From: Micromonospora endolithica
GTDB taxonomy: Bacteria; Actinomycetota; Actinomycetes; Mycobacteriales; Micromonosporaceae
DNA length: 64,000 bases
Reading direction: 5' to 3'
Assembly: GCF_003626595.1 (NCBI RefSeq)
Contig: NZ_RBAK01000012.1
Span: 1 to 64,000, forward strand
Shown here piece after piece: positions 8,486-17,269 of the stretch. A program made the position numbers and the translations under genes. The notes below the pieces were generated by a model, which saw only the letters and a program-made list of their open reading frames with translations, had not been told where the DNA came from and searched no databases. How positions within the stretch are numbered: the first letter of the stretch is position 1; every line of letters begins with the position of its first letter.

Positions 8486-10329
8486 CCAAGCAGATCCGTC
8501 AACTCGACCGGGTCGTCATCCGTTTCGCCGGCGACTCCGGCGACGGCATGCAGCTGACCGGCGACCGGTTCACCTCGGAGACGGCGCAGTTGGGCAACGA
8601 CATCTCCACGCTGCCCAACTTCCCGGCCGAGATCCGCGCTCCCGCCGGCACGCTGCCCGGGGTGTCGAGCTTCCAGGTGCACTTCGCCGACTACGACATC
8701 CTCACCCCGGGCGACGCACCGAACGTGCTGGTGGCGATGAACCCGGCGGCGTTGAAGGCCAACCTGGCCGACCTGCCGCGCGGCGCGGACATCATCGTCA
8801 ACACCGACGAGTTCACCCGGCGCAACCTGGCCAAGGTCGGCTACCAGGCCAACCCGCTGGACGACGACTCGCTCGCCGGCTACGTCGTGCACCCGGTGGC
8901 GCTGACCTCGATGACGGTCGGCGCGCTGGCCGAGCTGGAGGTGTCCAAGAAGGACGCCGAGCGGGCCAAGAACATGTTCGCCCTCGGGCTGCTGTCCTGG
9001 ATGTACTCCCGTCCGTACGAGTCGACCCTGCGGTTCCTGGAGCGCAAGTTCGCCAAGCGACCCGAGCTGGTCGCGGCGAACAAGGCGGCGTTCAAGGCCG
9101 GTTGGAACTTCGGCGAGACCACCGAGGACTTCGCGGTCCGCTACGAGGTCAAGCCGGCTCGGATGCCCTCGGGCACCTACCGCAACATCACCGGCAACGC
9201 CGCCCTGTCGCTGGGCCTGGTGGCCGCCGGGGTCCGCTCCGGCCTGCCGGTCTTCCTCGGCGCCTACCCGATCACCCCGGCGTCGGACATCCTGCACGAG
9301 CTGAGCAAGCACAAGCGGCTGGGCGTGCTGACCATGCAGGCCGAGGACGAGATCGCGGCGGTCGGCGCGGCGCTGGGCGCCTCCTACGGCGGGGCGCTGG
9401 GCATCACCACGACCAGTGGCCCGGGTGTGGCGCTGAAGAGCGAGACGATCTCCCTGGCGGTGGCGCTGGAGCTGCCGCTGCTGATCGTCGACGTGCAGCG
9501 GGCCGGCCCGTCCACCGGCATGCCGACCAAGACCGAGCAGGCCGACCTGAACATGGCCCTGTTCGGTCGGCACGGCGAGGCGCCGGTGGCGGTCATCGCC
9601 CCGAGGTCCCCGGCGGACTGCTTCCACGCGGCGCTGGAGGCGGCGCGGATCGCGCTGACCTACCGCACGCCGGTCCTCCTGCTGTCGGACAACTACGTCG
9701 CCAACGGCTCCGAGCCGTGGCTGCTGCCCGACGTCGAGTCGCTGCCGGACCTGCGGGTGGAGTTCGCGAGCGCGCCCAACGGCGAGGACGGCACCACCTT
9801 CCTGCCGTACCTGCGGGACCCGGAGACCCTGGCCCGGCCGTGGGCAATTCCGGGCACGCCGGGCCTGGAGCACCGGATCGGCGGGCTGGAGAAGGCCGAC
9901 AAGACCGGGGACATCTCATACGACCCGGCGAACCACGACTTCATGGTCCGCACCCGGGCGGCCCGGATCGAGACGATCCCGGTGCCGGACATCGAGGTGG
10001 AGGACCCGGACGGTGACGCCCGGGTGCTCGTGCTCGGCTGGGGCTCGACCTACGGTCCGATCGGCGCGGCGTGCCGCGGCCTGCGGCAGCGGGGGCTGTC
10101 CGTCGCGCAGGCGCACCTGCGGCACCTCGCCCCGATGCCGGCGAACCTCGGGCAGGTCCTGGCCGCGTACGACCGGGTGGTCATCCCCGAGATGAACCTG
10201 GGCCAGCTCGCGCAGGTGATCCGGGGGCGGTTCCTGGTCGACGCGATCAGCTACAACCAGGTCCGCGGCCTGCCGTTCACGGCCGTCGAGCTGGAGACGA
10301 TGCTGGAAGAGGTCCTGAAGAATGTCTGA
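8482..10329 (+). CDS. korA: 2-oxoacid:ferredoxin oxidoreductase, fused gamma-alpha subunit
   Basis: 615 residues from the GTG at 8482. With KorB it converts a 2-oxoacid such as 2-oxoglutarate and CoA to the acyl-CoA, reducing ferredoxin, as a bypass of 2-oxoglutarate dehydrogenase. The N-terminal gamma domain starts RFAGDSGDGMQLTGDRF; the alpha domain begins near residue 230 (GNAALSLGLVAAGV, then YPITPASDILHELSKH). TTTSGPGVALKSETI and RAGPSTGMPTKTEQADL are typical of the actinobacterial KorA family. The reading frame overlaps korB by eight bases. Substrate preference is from family knowledge, not from visible residues. Confidence 0.93.
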   Translation: MTKQIRQLDRVVIRFAGDSGDGMQLTGDRFTSETAQLGNDISTLPNFPAEIRAPAGTLPGVSSFQVHFADYDILTPGDAPNVLVAMNPAALKANLADLPRGADIIVNTDEFTRRNLAKVGYQANPLDDDSLAGYVVHPVALTSMTVGALAELEVSKKDAERAKNMFALGLLSWMYSRPYESTLRFLERKFAKRPELVAANKAAFKAGWNFGETTEDFAVRYEVKPARMPSGTYRNITGNAALSLGLVAAGVRSGLPVFLGAYPITPASDILHELSKHKRLGVLTMQAEDEIAAVGAALGASYGGALGITTTSGPGVALKSETISLAVALELPLLIVDVQRAGPSTGMPTKTEQADLNMALFGRHGEAPVAVIAPRSPADCFHAALEAARIALTYRTPVLLLSDNYVANGSEPWLLPDVESLPDLRVEFASAPNGEDGTTFLPYLRDPETLARPWAIPGTPGLEHRIGGLEKADKTGDISYDPANHDFMVRTRAARIETIPVPDIEVEDPDGDARVLVLGWGSTYGPIGAACRGLRQRGLSVAQAHLRHLAPMPANLGQVLAAYDRVVIPEMNLGQLAQVIRGRFLVDAISYNQVRGLPFTAVELETMLEEVLKNV

Positions 10330-11356
10330 GCCCGTCGCCCTCAAGCTCACCGCCAAGGACTTCAAGTCCGACCAGGAGGTCCGGTGGTGCCCCGGCTGCG
10401 GTGACTACGCGATCCTGGCCGCCGTCCAGCAGTTCATGCCGGAGCTGAACATCCCCCGCGAGCGGATCGTGTTCGTGTCCGGGATCGGCTGTTCGTCGCG
10501 CTTCCCGTACTACATGAACACCTACGGGATGCACTCCATCCACGGCCGCGCGCCGGCCATCGCGACCGGTCTGTCGGCCACCCGCCCGGACCTGTCGGTG
10601 TGGGTGGTGACCGGGGACGGCGACGCGCTCTCGATCGGCGGCAACCACCTGATCCACGCGCTGCGCCGCAACGTCAACCTCAAGATCCTGCTGTTCAACA
10701 ACCGGATCTACGGCCTGACCAAGGGCCAGTACTCGCCCACCTCCGAGGTCGGCAAGATCACCAAATCGACCCCGGTCGGCTCGGCGGACGCGCCGTTCAA
10801 CCCGCTGTCGCTGGCGCTCGGCGCGGAGGCCACCTTCGTCGGGCGGACCATCGACTCCGACCGCAAGCACCTCCAGTCGGTGCTGCGCGCGGCGGCGGAG
10901 CACCAGGGCTCGGCCTTCGTGGAGATCTACCAGAACTGCAACATCTTCAACGACGGCGCGTTCGACCAGCTCAAGGATCCGGGCATCCGGGACGACCACC
11001 TGATCCGGCTGGAGCACGGGCAACCGATCACGTTCGGCGCCGACGGCCGGTTCTGCGTCGTCCACCCGCCCGGCGGCTTCGGCCTCGAGGTCCGCGACAC
11101 CGCGGCCACCCCGGCCGGGGACATCGTCGTGCACGACGCCACCGTCACCGACCCGGCGTACGCCTTCGCCCTGTCCCGGCTGCCCGGCCTGGACCTGCGG
11201 AACACGCCGATCGGGGTGTTCCGTGCGGTCGACCGCCCGTCCTACGACAGCGTGGTGCAGGAGCAGCTCGCCGCCGCCCGGTCGGGCGTCACGGAGACGC
11301 CGGAGCAGCAGCTCGCGTCCCTGCTCAACAGCGGGGACACCTGGACGATCGACTGA
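10322..11356 (+). CDS. korB: 2-oxoacid:ferredoxin oxidoreductase, beta subunit
   Basis: 344 residues. It binds thiamine diphosphate and the [4Fe-4S] cluster. Cluster cysteines are visible in WCPGCGDYA (near residue 22) and GIGCSSRF (near 58), and a later one in QNCNIF. The ThDP/Mg motif is GDGDALSIGGNHLIH. The ATG lies within the last codons of korA, so the pair is translationally coupled. A perfect 18-bp hairpin 20 bases downstream closes the operon. Confidence 0.93.
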   Translation: MSEPVALKLTAKDFKSDQEVRWCPGCGDYAILAAVQQFMPELNIPRERIVFVSGIGCSSRFPYYMNTYGMHSIHGRAPAIATGLSATRPDLSVWVVTGDGDALSIGGNHLIHALRRNVNLKILLFNNRIYGLTKGQYSPTSEVGKITKSTPVGSADAPFNPLSLALGAEATFVGRTIDSDRKHLQSVLRAAAEHQGSAFVEIYQNCNIFNDGAFDQLKDPGIRDDHLIRLEHGQPITFGADGRFCVVHPPGGFGLEVRDTAATPAGDIVVHDATVTDPAYAFALSRLPGLDLRNTPIGVFRAVDRPSYDSVVQEQLAAARSGVTETPEQQLASLLNSGDTWTID

Positions 11357-11376
11357 GCGTCGGTCCGACCGACTCG

Positions 11377-11412
11377 GCGAGGGGCCCGTTCCGCGCGGAA
11401 CGGGCCCCTCGC
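11377..11412. terminator. strong bidirectional hairpin between korB and azoR
   Basis: Arms 11377-11394 and 11395-11412 form an uninterrupted 36-bp palindrome (18-bp stem, GC-rich). It lies between convergent genes, 20 bases after the korB stop and 37 bases before the azoR stop. There is no T-run, as is usual in actinomycetes. It could terminate both transcripts. Confidence 0.85.
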
Positions 11413-11449
11413 CGTACCTCCGGTCCCGGGCGTCCCGCCCGGGCGTGAC

Positions 11450-12097
11450 TCACGCGGCGGCCGAGACCGGCGTCCAGAGCGTGTCGATCTCGCGCTCGGC
11501 GGTGGCGAGGCTCGCCTCGTGCAGCGGCACCAGTTCGGCCATGGCCGGATCCACCGGGGCGAGGGTCAGCTCGGTGACGATGAATCGCGGCGCCAGTCCG
11601 GTCATCGACACACCGTGCGGGAGCCACGGTTCGGCGTGGTCCCACCCCTCGCGCGGGCTGCCCGCGCCGTAGCCGCCGCCCCGGCTGGCCAGCACGATGA
11701 ACTCCCGGTCACCGAGCAGGCCGCCCCTGGTCGCCGGGTCGAACGCCAGCCCCGGCGCGATCAGGTGGTCGACCCAGGCCTTCACGCTGCTCGGCGCGCC
11801 GAAGTTGTAGAGCGGCAGGCCGAGCAGGACGGTGTCGGCCTGCTTGATCTCGTTCACCAGTCGCTCGGTCAACGTCCAGGAGGCGCGCTGTTCCGTCGTG
11901 TGCTGATCCGGCGGCGTCATCCGCGCCAGGCCGCCGGCCTCGTCGAGGTGCGGCAGCGGCTCCCGACCGAGGTCCCGGTAGGTGACCGTGCCAGCGGGAT
12001 GGGCGGCTCGCCAGGCGGCGGCGGCTCGTGCGGTGAGCCGGCGGCTCACGGAGTGCTCGCCCCGGATGCTGGAGTCGATGTGCAACAGGTGTGCCAT
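11450..12097 (-). CDS. azoR: FMN-dependent NADH:quinone / azo oxidoreductase
   Basis: 215 residues. Flavodoxin-like fold of the AzoR/AcpD family, which reduces quinones and azo dyes with NAD(P)H through FMN. Motifs: HIDSSIRGEHSVSRRL (phosphate loop), GLPLYNFGAPSSVKAWVDH (FMN contact, usually PMYNFxxPxxLKxWID), and ASRGGGYG. It is transcribed away from a MarR-type gene 84 bases away, the usual layout for quinone/electrophile-inducible azoreductases. Confidence 0.92.
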   Translation of the reverse strand: MAHLLHIDSSIRGEHSVSRRLTARAAAAWRAAHPAGTVTYRDLGREPLPHLDEAGGLARMTPPDQHTTEQRASWTLTERLVNEIKQADTVLLGLPLYNFGAPSSVKAWVDHLIAPGLAFDPATRGGLLGDREFIVLASRGGGYGAGSPREGWDHAEPWLPHGVSMTGLAPRFIVTELTLAPVDPAMAELVPLHEASLATAEREIDTLWTPVSAAA

Positions 12098-12181
12098 TCG
12101 CTTAACCCTCCACAGATCGTTTGTGTAGCGCTAACTATTTATAGCAGGGCGACCTTCTGTCCCCCAGGTAAAGTGGGTCAC
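12098..12181. promoter_or_regulatory. divergent azoR/marR control region
   Basis: 84 bases, AT-richer than the surroundings, with a perfect palindrome TAGCGCTA at 12126-12133 and an overlapping imperfect one, CTAACTATTTATAG, at 12131-12144. MarR proteins usually bind palindromes in such divergent gaps. The exact operator is inferred. Confidence 0.5.
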
Positions 12182-12658
12182 ATGCAGGCCGCGCACCCCG
12201 ACCAGTCGGAGCACCGGTCCGGCGCGCTGCTCGAACACCTGGCCCGCCGGATGCGGCTGCGGTCGGAGTCGCTGCTCACTCCGCTCGGTCTGCGCCCACG
12301 GCACCTGGTGGCGCTCACCGTGCTGCGGGACAGCGGCGGCACCACCCAGCAGGCGCTCGCCGGCACCCTGGAGATGGACGGCACGAACGTCGTCGGCCTG
12401 CTGAACGAACTGGAGGCGGCCGGCCTGGCCGAGCGACGGCGCTCCCCCGAGGACCGGCGTCGACACGTGGTGGCCCTCACCGCGGCGGGCGCGAAACGGC
12501 TCGGCGAGGCGGAATGCGCTCTGGCCTCCGCCGAGAACGAGGTGCTCGGCGCACTGGCCCCCGCCGAACGCGAGATGCTCTACGAGCTGCTCAAACGCGC
12601 GACCGGCGGCGCCACCACCTGCACCGAGGCCCTGACGGACGACCCCCCCACCTGCTGA
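12182..12658 (+). CDS. MarR family transcriptional regulator
   Basis: 158 residues from the ATG at 12182. A winged helix-turn-helix is visible: RPRHLVALTVLRDSGGTTQQALAGTLEMDGTNVVGLLNELEAAGLAERRRS, then the wing PEDRRRHVVALTAAG. Flanking helices supply the dimer interface. Divergent from azoR, which it probably represses until an electrophile or quinone releases it. It has one cysteine near residue 120 and others at the C-terminus that could sense oxidants; that is inference. Confidence 0.92.
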   Translation: MQAAHPDQSEHRSGALLEHLARRMRLRSESLLTPLGLRPRHLVALTVLRDSGGTTQQALAGTLEMDGTNVVGLLNELEAAGLAERRRSPEDRRRHVVALTAAGAKRLGEAECALASAENEVLGALAPAEREMLYELLKRATGGATTCTEALTDDPPTC

Positions 12659-12688
12659 CCCCACCCCACCGGGGCTGGGGGCGGGGTC

Positions 12689-13708
12689 CTACGGGGTGGG
12701 GGTGCTGGTGGAGGGGCGGTCGTCGCGTACGTGGACGAGCATGTCGCCGGTCTCGATGATCGCGCCGGCCCGGTCGGCCAGGGTGACCACCTTGCCCCGG
12801 CGGACCAGGGCGATGACGAGGGTGTCCAGCTCCCGGGGGGACTTGCCCACCTCGCTGCGCTCGGCGGAACGCATCGCCAGGGCCATGCCCTGGCCCGGGG
12901 TCAGCAGGTCCTCCACGACGTCGATCAGCGGCGGCGCCGACGTGGACAGGCCGAGCAGCCGACCGGCGGTGGCCGAGGAGACGATCACGTGGTGGGCGCC
13001 GCTCTGCTTGAGCAGGGGGGCGTTCTCCGCCTCCCGGGCCGCCGCGATGATGCGGACCTGGCCGGCGGTCAACTGGCGTACGGTCAGGGCCACCAGCACC
13101 GAGGCGTCGTCGCTGTCGGTGGCGATGATGACCGCCTTGGCCGACCGTACGTGCGCCTGGTTGAGCACCACCGAACGGGTCGCCGACCCCTCGATCGCCA
13201 CCAGTCCCGCCGAGGTCGCCTGGCGCAGGGCGGGACCGCTGCGCTCCACCACCACGATCCGGGACTTGTCCAGGCCGTTCTCCAGCAGGGCGGAGACCGC
13301 GCTGCGGCCCTTGGTGCCGTAGCCGCAGATGATGACGTGATCCTTCACGATCTTCTCCCACCGGTTCAGGCGTCGGCCGGTCCGGTACTGCTCGGTCAGG
13401 ACTTCGAGGGTGGTGCCGACCAGGATGATCAGGAAGAGCACCCGGGCCGGGGTGATGTAGATGACGTTGATCAGCCGCGCGGTCGCGCTGACCGGGGTGA
13501 TGTCGCCGTATCCGGTGGTGGAGAGCGACACGACCACGTAGTAGAAGCAGTCGAGCAGGGTCAGCCCGTCCTCGCCGTAGGCGTCCCGGTAGCCGTCCCG
13601 GTCGAACCAGACCACCGCCACGCTGGCGAGGATGAGTCCCAGGGCGGCGGCCAGGCGCAGGCTCAGCGCGCTCAGCGGGCCACGCCGCTGGGCCGGGAAA
13701 TGGATCAC
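12689..13708 (-). CDS. potassium channel with RCK (TrkA-N) domain
   Basis: 339 residues. Two transmembrane helices (about 14-32 and 80-105) flank a pore loop with the selectivity filter TTGYGD near residue 64. A cytoplasmic RCK domain follows, with the NAD-binding glycine motif VIICGYGTKGRSAVSALL near 128, and a C-terminal TrkA-C-like part (RRGKVVTLADRAGAIIETGDML). This is the layout of MthK/Kch-type K+ channels gated by ligand binding to RCK. Converges on the marR gene. Confidence 0.9.
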   Translation of the reverse strand: MIHFPAQRRGPLSALSLRLAAALGLILASVAVVWFDRDGYRDAYGEDGLTLLDCFYYVVVSLSTTGYGDITPVSATARLINVIYITPARVLFLIILVGTTLEVLTEQYRTGRRLNRWEKIVKDHVIICGYGTKGRSAVSALLENGLDKSRIVVVERSGPALRQATSAGLVAIEGSATRSVVLNQAHVRSAKAVIIATDSDDASVLVALTVRQLTAGQVRIIAAAREAENAPLLKQSGAHHVIVSSATAGRLLGLSTSAPPLIDVVEDLLTPGQGMALAMRSAERSEVGKSPRELDTLVIALVRRGKVVTLADRAGAIIETGDMLVHVRDDRPSTSTPTP

Positions 13709-13874
13709 CGTGGCACCTGCCCGGGCTCCGCTGTCGGCTGCACGCCCACAAGATAGCCGTTACCCGGAACGTCGCACGCCCGGGCCGCGTCCTCGACGGC
13801 CGGGGGCCACGCGAATCCGGCTCAACGGGCATGATGGTGGCAGGTGTCCGACGACGGGGGAGAGCGAGGCCGGC

Positions 13875-14408
13875 ATGTCGTTGCTGCGACGAGTGATCGG
13901 CGGGGTGCTCCGCCGGCTGCGGCTGCGTCAGGGCCGCACCCTGCGTGAGGTGGCCGCGGCCGCCGGGGTGTCGGTGCCCTACCTGTCCGAGGTCGAACGC
14001 GGCCGCAAGGAGGCCTCCTCGGAAGTGCTCGCGGCGATCTGCCGGGCGCTCGGCATCCGCCTCTCCGACCTGCTCGAGGAGGCCCGGGACGACCTGCGCC
14101 GGGTCGAGCCGCGGGTGCCGACCGGCCCGCGGGCCGACCTGAGCGGGGCGAACCGGTTGCCGGTGGCCCGCCGGGGTGGCGCCACCGCGTCGCCGACCCG
14201 CGCCCGCACCGGGCCGCTGCTCCAGCGGGGACCGGGCGGCACCGGGCCGGTCGCCCGCGTCGGCGTGCCGGCTGGCCCGAGCCACCCGGACCCGCGGCGC
14301 CGTCGGGCGTCGGGCTCCCTGCGCCTCGGGTACGCGGGTCCGCGTACCTTCGTCGTCGCGGCGGGCCAGCGGAGCGTGGCGGGCCGGCGGGGGTCGACCG
14401 CCGTCTGA
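13875..14408 (+). CDS. XRE-family regulator, ClgR-like
   Basis: 177 residues from the ATG at 13875. The HTH (LRLRQGRTLREVAAAAGVSV PYLSEVERGRKEASSEVLAAI) closely resembles ClgR, the activator of clp protease genes in actinomycetes, including the YLSEVERG and KEASSE segments. Beyond residue 75 the protein is Arg/Gly/Pro-rich and low in complexity, longer than ClgR elsewhere. The next gene, 130 bases downstream on the same strand, encodes ClpP, which fits a role in controlling Clp. The name clgR is likely but not proved. Confidence 0.75.
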   Translation: MSLLRRVIGGVLRRLRLRQGRTLREVAAAAGVSVPYLSEVERGRKEASSEVLAAICRALGIRLSDLLEEARDDLRRVEPRVPTGPRADLSGANRLPVARRGGATASPTRARTGPLLQRGPGGTGPVARVGVPAGPSHPDPRRRRASGSLRLGYAGPRTFVVAAGQRSVAGRRGSTAV

Positions 14409-14434
14409 CGCCGGCCGGTTCTGCCGTGGGCGGA

Positions 14435-14449
14435 TCTGCCGCCGGCAGA
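14435..14449. promoter_or_regulatory. 15-bp palindrome upstream of clpP
   Basis: TCTGCCG and CGGCAGA surround one central C. A second TTCTGCCG half-site lies at 14419-14426. It sits between the ClgR-like gene and clpP and could be an operator or a weak terminator. Confidence 0.4.
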
Positions 14450-14541
14450 ATCACTGGAAGCCCACCCGCCGTGCCCCGCAGGCTGGGATGGCCGGTTCCG
14501 GGGCGCGTCGGGATCTCGCCCGCCGGCGTCGGGAGGCAATG

Positions 14542-15141
14542 ATGATCAGCGACGGTGTACGGATGCTGGACGGCGGGCAGCCGACCTTCGGCGACCAGGT
14601 CTTCGAGCGGCTGTTGAGGGAACGGATCGTCTTCCTCGGCACCGAGGTGACCGACGCGTCGGCCAACCAGATCTGTGCGCAGATCCTGCTGCTCGCGGCG
14701 GAGGATCCCGAGCGGGACATCTTCCTCTACATCAACTCACCGGGCGGCTCGGTGAGTGCGGGGATGGCCGTCTACGACACCATGCGCTACGTCCGCAACG
14801 ACGTGGCCACCCTTGCCCTGGGGTTCGCCGGCTCGATGGGGCAGTTCCTGCTGTGCGCGGGTGCGGCCGGCAAGCGCTACGCGCTGCCCCATTCGCGGAT
14901 CATGATGCACCAGCCGTCCGGTGGGATGGGCGGCACCGCCGCCGACATCACCATCCAGGCCGAGAACATGCTGCACGTCAAGCACACGATGCAGGAGTTG
15001 ATCGCCGGACACAGCGGCCGGACGCTGGAGGAGATCCAGCGGGACTGGGACCGGGACCGGTGGTTCACCGCCGAGCAGGCCCGGGATTACGGCCTGATCG
15101 ACCAGGTCGTCACCCGGGCCGAGCAGCTTCCGTCGAGCTGA
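14542..15141 (+). CDS. clpP: ATP-dependent Clp protease proteolytic subunit
   Basis: 199 residues. The ATG at 14542 is five bases after GGGAGG; the ATG at 14539 is also possible. The catalytic triad is visible: Ser98 in GFAGSMGQ, His123 in IMMHQP, Asp172 in DRDRWF. The INSPGGSVSAGMAVYDTM segment is the ClpP oxyanion/strand region. It forms tetradecameric chambers fed by ClpX or ClpC. The serine motif (AGSMG rather than ASSMG) and the solitary setting beside a ClgR-like gene suggest an additional ClpP copy rather than the main clpP1P2 pair. Confidence 0.92.
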   Translation: MISDGVRMLDGGQPTFGDQVFERLLRERIVFLGTEVTDASANQICAQILLLAAEDPERDIFLYINSPGGSVSAGMAVYDTMRYVRNDVATLALGFAGSMGQFLLCAGAAGKRYALPHSRIMMHQPSGGMGGTAADITIQAENMLHVKHTMQELIAGHSGRTLEEIQRDWDRDRWFTAEQARDYGLIDQVVTRAEQLPSS

Positions 15142-15170
15142 ACGTGGTGTGTGGTGCGAGGGCCACTTCC

Positions 15171-16139
15171 TCACACCAGCACCACCTTGCCCAGGGCGCG
15201 ACGGCCCTCCAGGTCGGCGTGGGCGGTGGCGGCGTCGGCCAGCGGGTAGGTCGTCACCAGCGGACGCCACCACCCTCGCCCGGCCAGCTCCAGTGACCGC
15301 GCGGCGAGACCGGGAATGCCGCCGGGCAGGGCACCCATCCGCTGCCCGAGCAGCCACCCGGCGGTGATCCCCCGCCCGGCGAGCTCGTCCTCGTCGAGGG
15401 GTGTCGCCTCGCCCGAGGACCGGCCGAACATCATGAACCGGCCGCCGGGCCGCACCAGTTCCAGCGCCGCCCGCCCCACCGCGCCGCCGACACCGTCCCA
15501 CACCAGGGACAGCCCGCCGACCTGGTCGCGTACCCGCTCGGGCCACTCCGGCGTGCCGTAGTCGACGACCAGGTCGGCGTCGAGTTCACGGACCCGCCCG
15601 GTGCGGGCGGCGCCCCGTGCCGCCGCCACCACCGTGGCGCCCGCGCGCCGCGCGGCCTGGACCAGCAACCACCCCATCCCCCCGGCGGCGGACGGCACGA
15701 ACACCACGTCGTCCGCCGCCGGTGGTTCCAGTTCCACGACGCCGAGGGCGGTCCGGCCGGTGCCGACCGCCGCCACCGCCTCCGGCAGGCTCAGTGCCTC
15801 CGGTACGCGGAACAGCGTCCCGACGTCGGTCACCGCCTGTTCGGCGTACCCGCCGGGGACCATGCCGAGATGCGCCACCACCCGCTCCCCCCGCCACGAG
15901 TCGTCGACGCCCCCGCCGACCTGGTCGACGACGCCGGCAACCTCGCGCCCGGGGACGGTGGGCAGCTCCGGCAACGGCATCGGGCCCGCCTCGCCCCGGC
16001 GCAGCGCGGTGTCCAGCAGGTGCACGCCGCTGGCCTCGACGGCGACGCGTACCTGGCCGGGACCGGGAATCAGGTCGGGCAGCTCGTCGAGCACCAGGTT
16101 GGTCGCCGGGCCGAAGTCGTGGAGCCGGATCGCACGCAT
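15171..16139 (-). CDS. zinc-binding dehydrogenase superfamily, quinone-oxidoreductase type
   Basis: 322 residues from the second ATG (MRAIRLHDFG); seven more residues are possible. Medium-chain reductase fold: GroES-like N-terminus (VAVEASGVHLLDTALRRGE, VPGREVAGVVDQVG) and a Rossmann domain with VFVPSAAGGMGWLLVQAARRAGATVV. The structural-zinc cysteines are absent, as in zeta-crystallin-type NADPH:quinone reductases. The end, DAATAHADLEGRRALGKVVL, is typical of the family. Substrate unknown. Confidence 0.9.
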   Translation of the reverse strand: MRAIRLHDFGPATNLVLDELPDLIPGPGQVRVAVEASGVHLLDTALRRGEAGPMPLPELPTVPGREVAGVVDQVGGGVDDSWRGERVVAHLGMVPGGYAEQAVTDVGTLFRVPEALSLPEAVAAVGTGRTALGVVELEPPAADDVVFVPSAAGGMGWLLVQAARRAGATVVAAARGAARTGRVRELDADLVVDYGTPEWPERVRDQVGGLSLVWDGVGGAVGRAALELVRPGGRFMMFGRSSGEATPLDEDELAGRGITAGWLLGQRMGALPGGIPGLAARSLELAGRGWWRPLVTTYPLADAATAHADLEGRRALGKVVLV

Positions 16140-16184
16140 GCCACCATCCGACATCCTCAACCCAGCGTGAGGTCAATGCCCCGT

Positions 16185-16622
16185 TCAGTCGAGACAGAAC
16201 TCATTGCCCTCGGGATCGGTGAGCACGATGTGGCCGGCCTCCAGCGGGGCGGCGGGCTCGTGCCGCCGCACCCGGGTCGCACCGAGGGAGACCAGCCGTC
16301 CGGCCTCCGCCTCCAGGGCCGCCATCCGGGCCTCGCCGGTCAGCCCGGGGGCGGCCCGCAGATCGAGGTGTACGCGGTTCCGGACCTGCTCGTGCTCCGG
16401 CACCCGCTGGAAGAACACCCGGGGACCGGCCCCCTCCGGGTCGACCACCGCCGACGCGTCGTTGCGGCGCTCGGGCGGCACGCCGAACGCCTCCAGCGCC
16501 TGGTCCCAGGACTGGAAGCCCTCCGGCGGGCCCTGCACCCGGTAGCCGAGGGCGTCGGCCCAGAACGCCGCCAGCCCGGCCGGGTCGGCGCAACTGAAAG
16601 TGATCTGTACGTCGCGGGCCAT
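16185..16622 (-). CDS. VOC (glyoxalase-like) family protein
   Basis: 145 residues. Two beta-alpha-beta-beta-beta repeats: ITFSCADPAGLAAFWADALGYRV at the start and RNRVHLDLRA after the middle, ending IVLTDPEGNEFCLD, the common C-terminal mark of this actinobacterial subgroup. Metal ligands are uncertain. Directly downstream of the DinB-like gene with one base between, so probably cotranscribed. Confidence 0.9.
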   Translation of the reverse strand: MARDVQITFSCADPAGLAAFWADALGYRVQGPPEGFQSWDQALEAFGVPPERRNDASAVVDPEGAGPRVFFQRVPEHEQVRNRVHLDLRAAPGLTGEARMAALEAEAGRLVSLGATRVRRHEPAAPLEAGHIVLTDPEGNEFCLD

Positions 16623-16623
16623 C

Positions 16624-17208
16624 TCAGCTCGCCTCCTGTCGGTTCTTCGGGTGAGTGTGCCGGTAGAGATCGCGCAGCAGGCACACCTCGGCCAGGTGGT
16701 GGATCAGTTCGCGGTTGATGTGCAGCACCAGCGTCGCCAGCGGACGATCCGCGTACGGCCCCTCCGCCGGTCCACACGGGCGGGTCAGACCCTCCGCACC
16801 GAGCGACTCGACACCGGCCAGCCAGGTCGCGTACTCCGCGTCGAGCTGGGCCAGCGCTCCGGCGGCGGTCGGGGCGTACTCGAAGGAACCGTAGTCGGTG
16901 GGCGCGCGGCCGAAGTGCGCCGCGTTGCGCACCGCGAGCACGCCGACGATCACGTGCCCGAGCCGCCAGGCGATCGTCGTGAACGGTGGCGGTTCCGGCT
17001 CCGGCATCGCGAAGTCGATGGTCATCGCGCCGGACCCGACCCGCATCGGCGCGTCGCCGCTGCCCCGCGGGCGTACGTTCCAGCAGCCGGGCACCGGCTC
17101 CCAGCGGTACTCGTCGTCGGTCAGCCCGTCGAGACGACTGCGCAACTGGTGGGTCCAGTGCCAGGTGATCTGATCACGAAGCAGGGGGTTCCAGGTCAGG
17201 TCGGTCAT
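16624..17208 (-). CDS. DinB / maleylpyruvate-isomerase-like four-helix protein
   Basis: 194 residues from the ATG at 17208. It begins LLRDQITWHWTHQLRSRLDGLTDDEYRWEP, the DinB start; metal-site histidines are visible in the first helix (W-H-W-T-H), in AWRLGHVIVGV and in the late HINRELIHHLAEVCLLRDL. Such proteins form a metal-binding four-helix bundle and often act as thiol-dependent (mycothiol or bacillithiol) S-transferases. Divergent from the WYL regulator gene 61 bases away. Confidence 0.88.
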   Translation of the reverse strand: MTDLTWNPLLRDQITWHWTHQLRSRLDGLTDDEYRWEPVPGCWNVRPRGSGDAPMRVGSGAMTIDFAMPEPEPPPFTTIAWRLGHVIVGVLAVRNAAHFGRAPTDYGSFEYAPTAAGALAQLDAEYATWLAGVESLGAEGLTRPCGPAEGPYADRPLATLVLHINRELIHHLAEVCLLRDLYRHTHPKNRQEAS

Positions 17209-17269
17209 GGGCCCAGCCTTCCGTGAATAGCGGACAGGATCGGTCCGTGATCTGTGCAACGATCGGCGG

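Noticed and set aside
12591..14285. 564-codon minus frame over the potassium channel
   Set aside because: Shadow of the channel gene, which has TTGYGD and an RCK domain.
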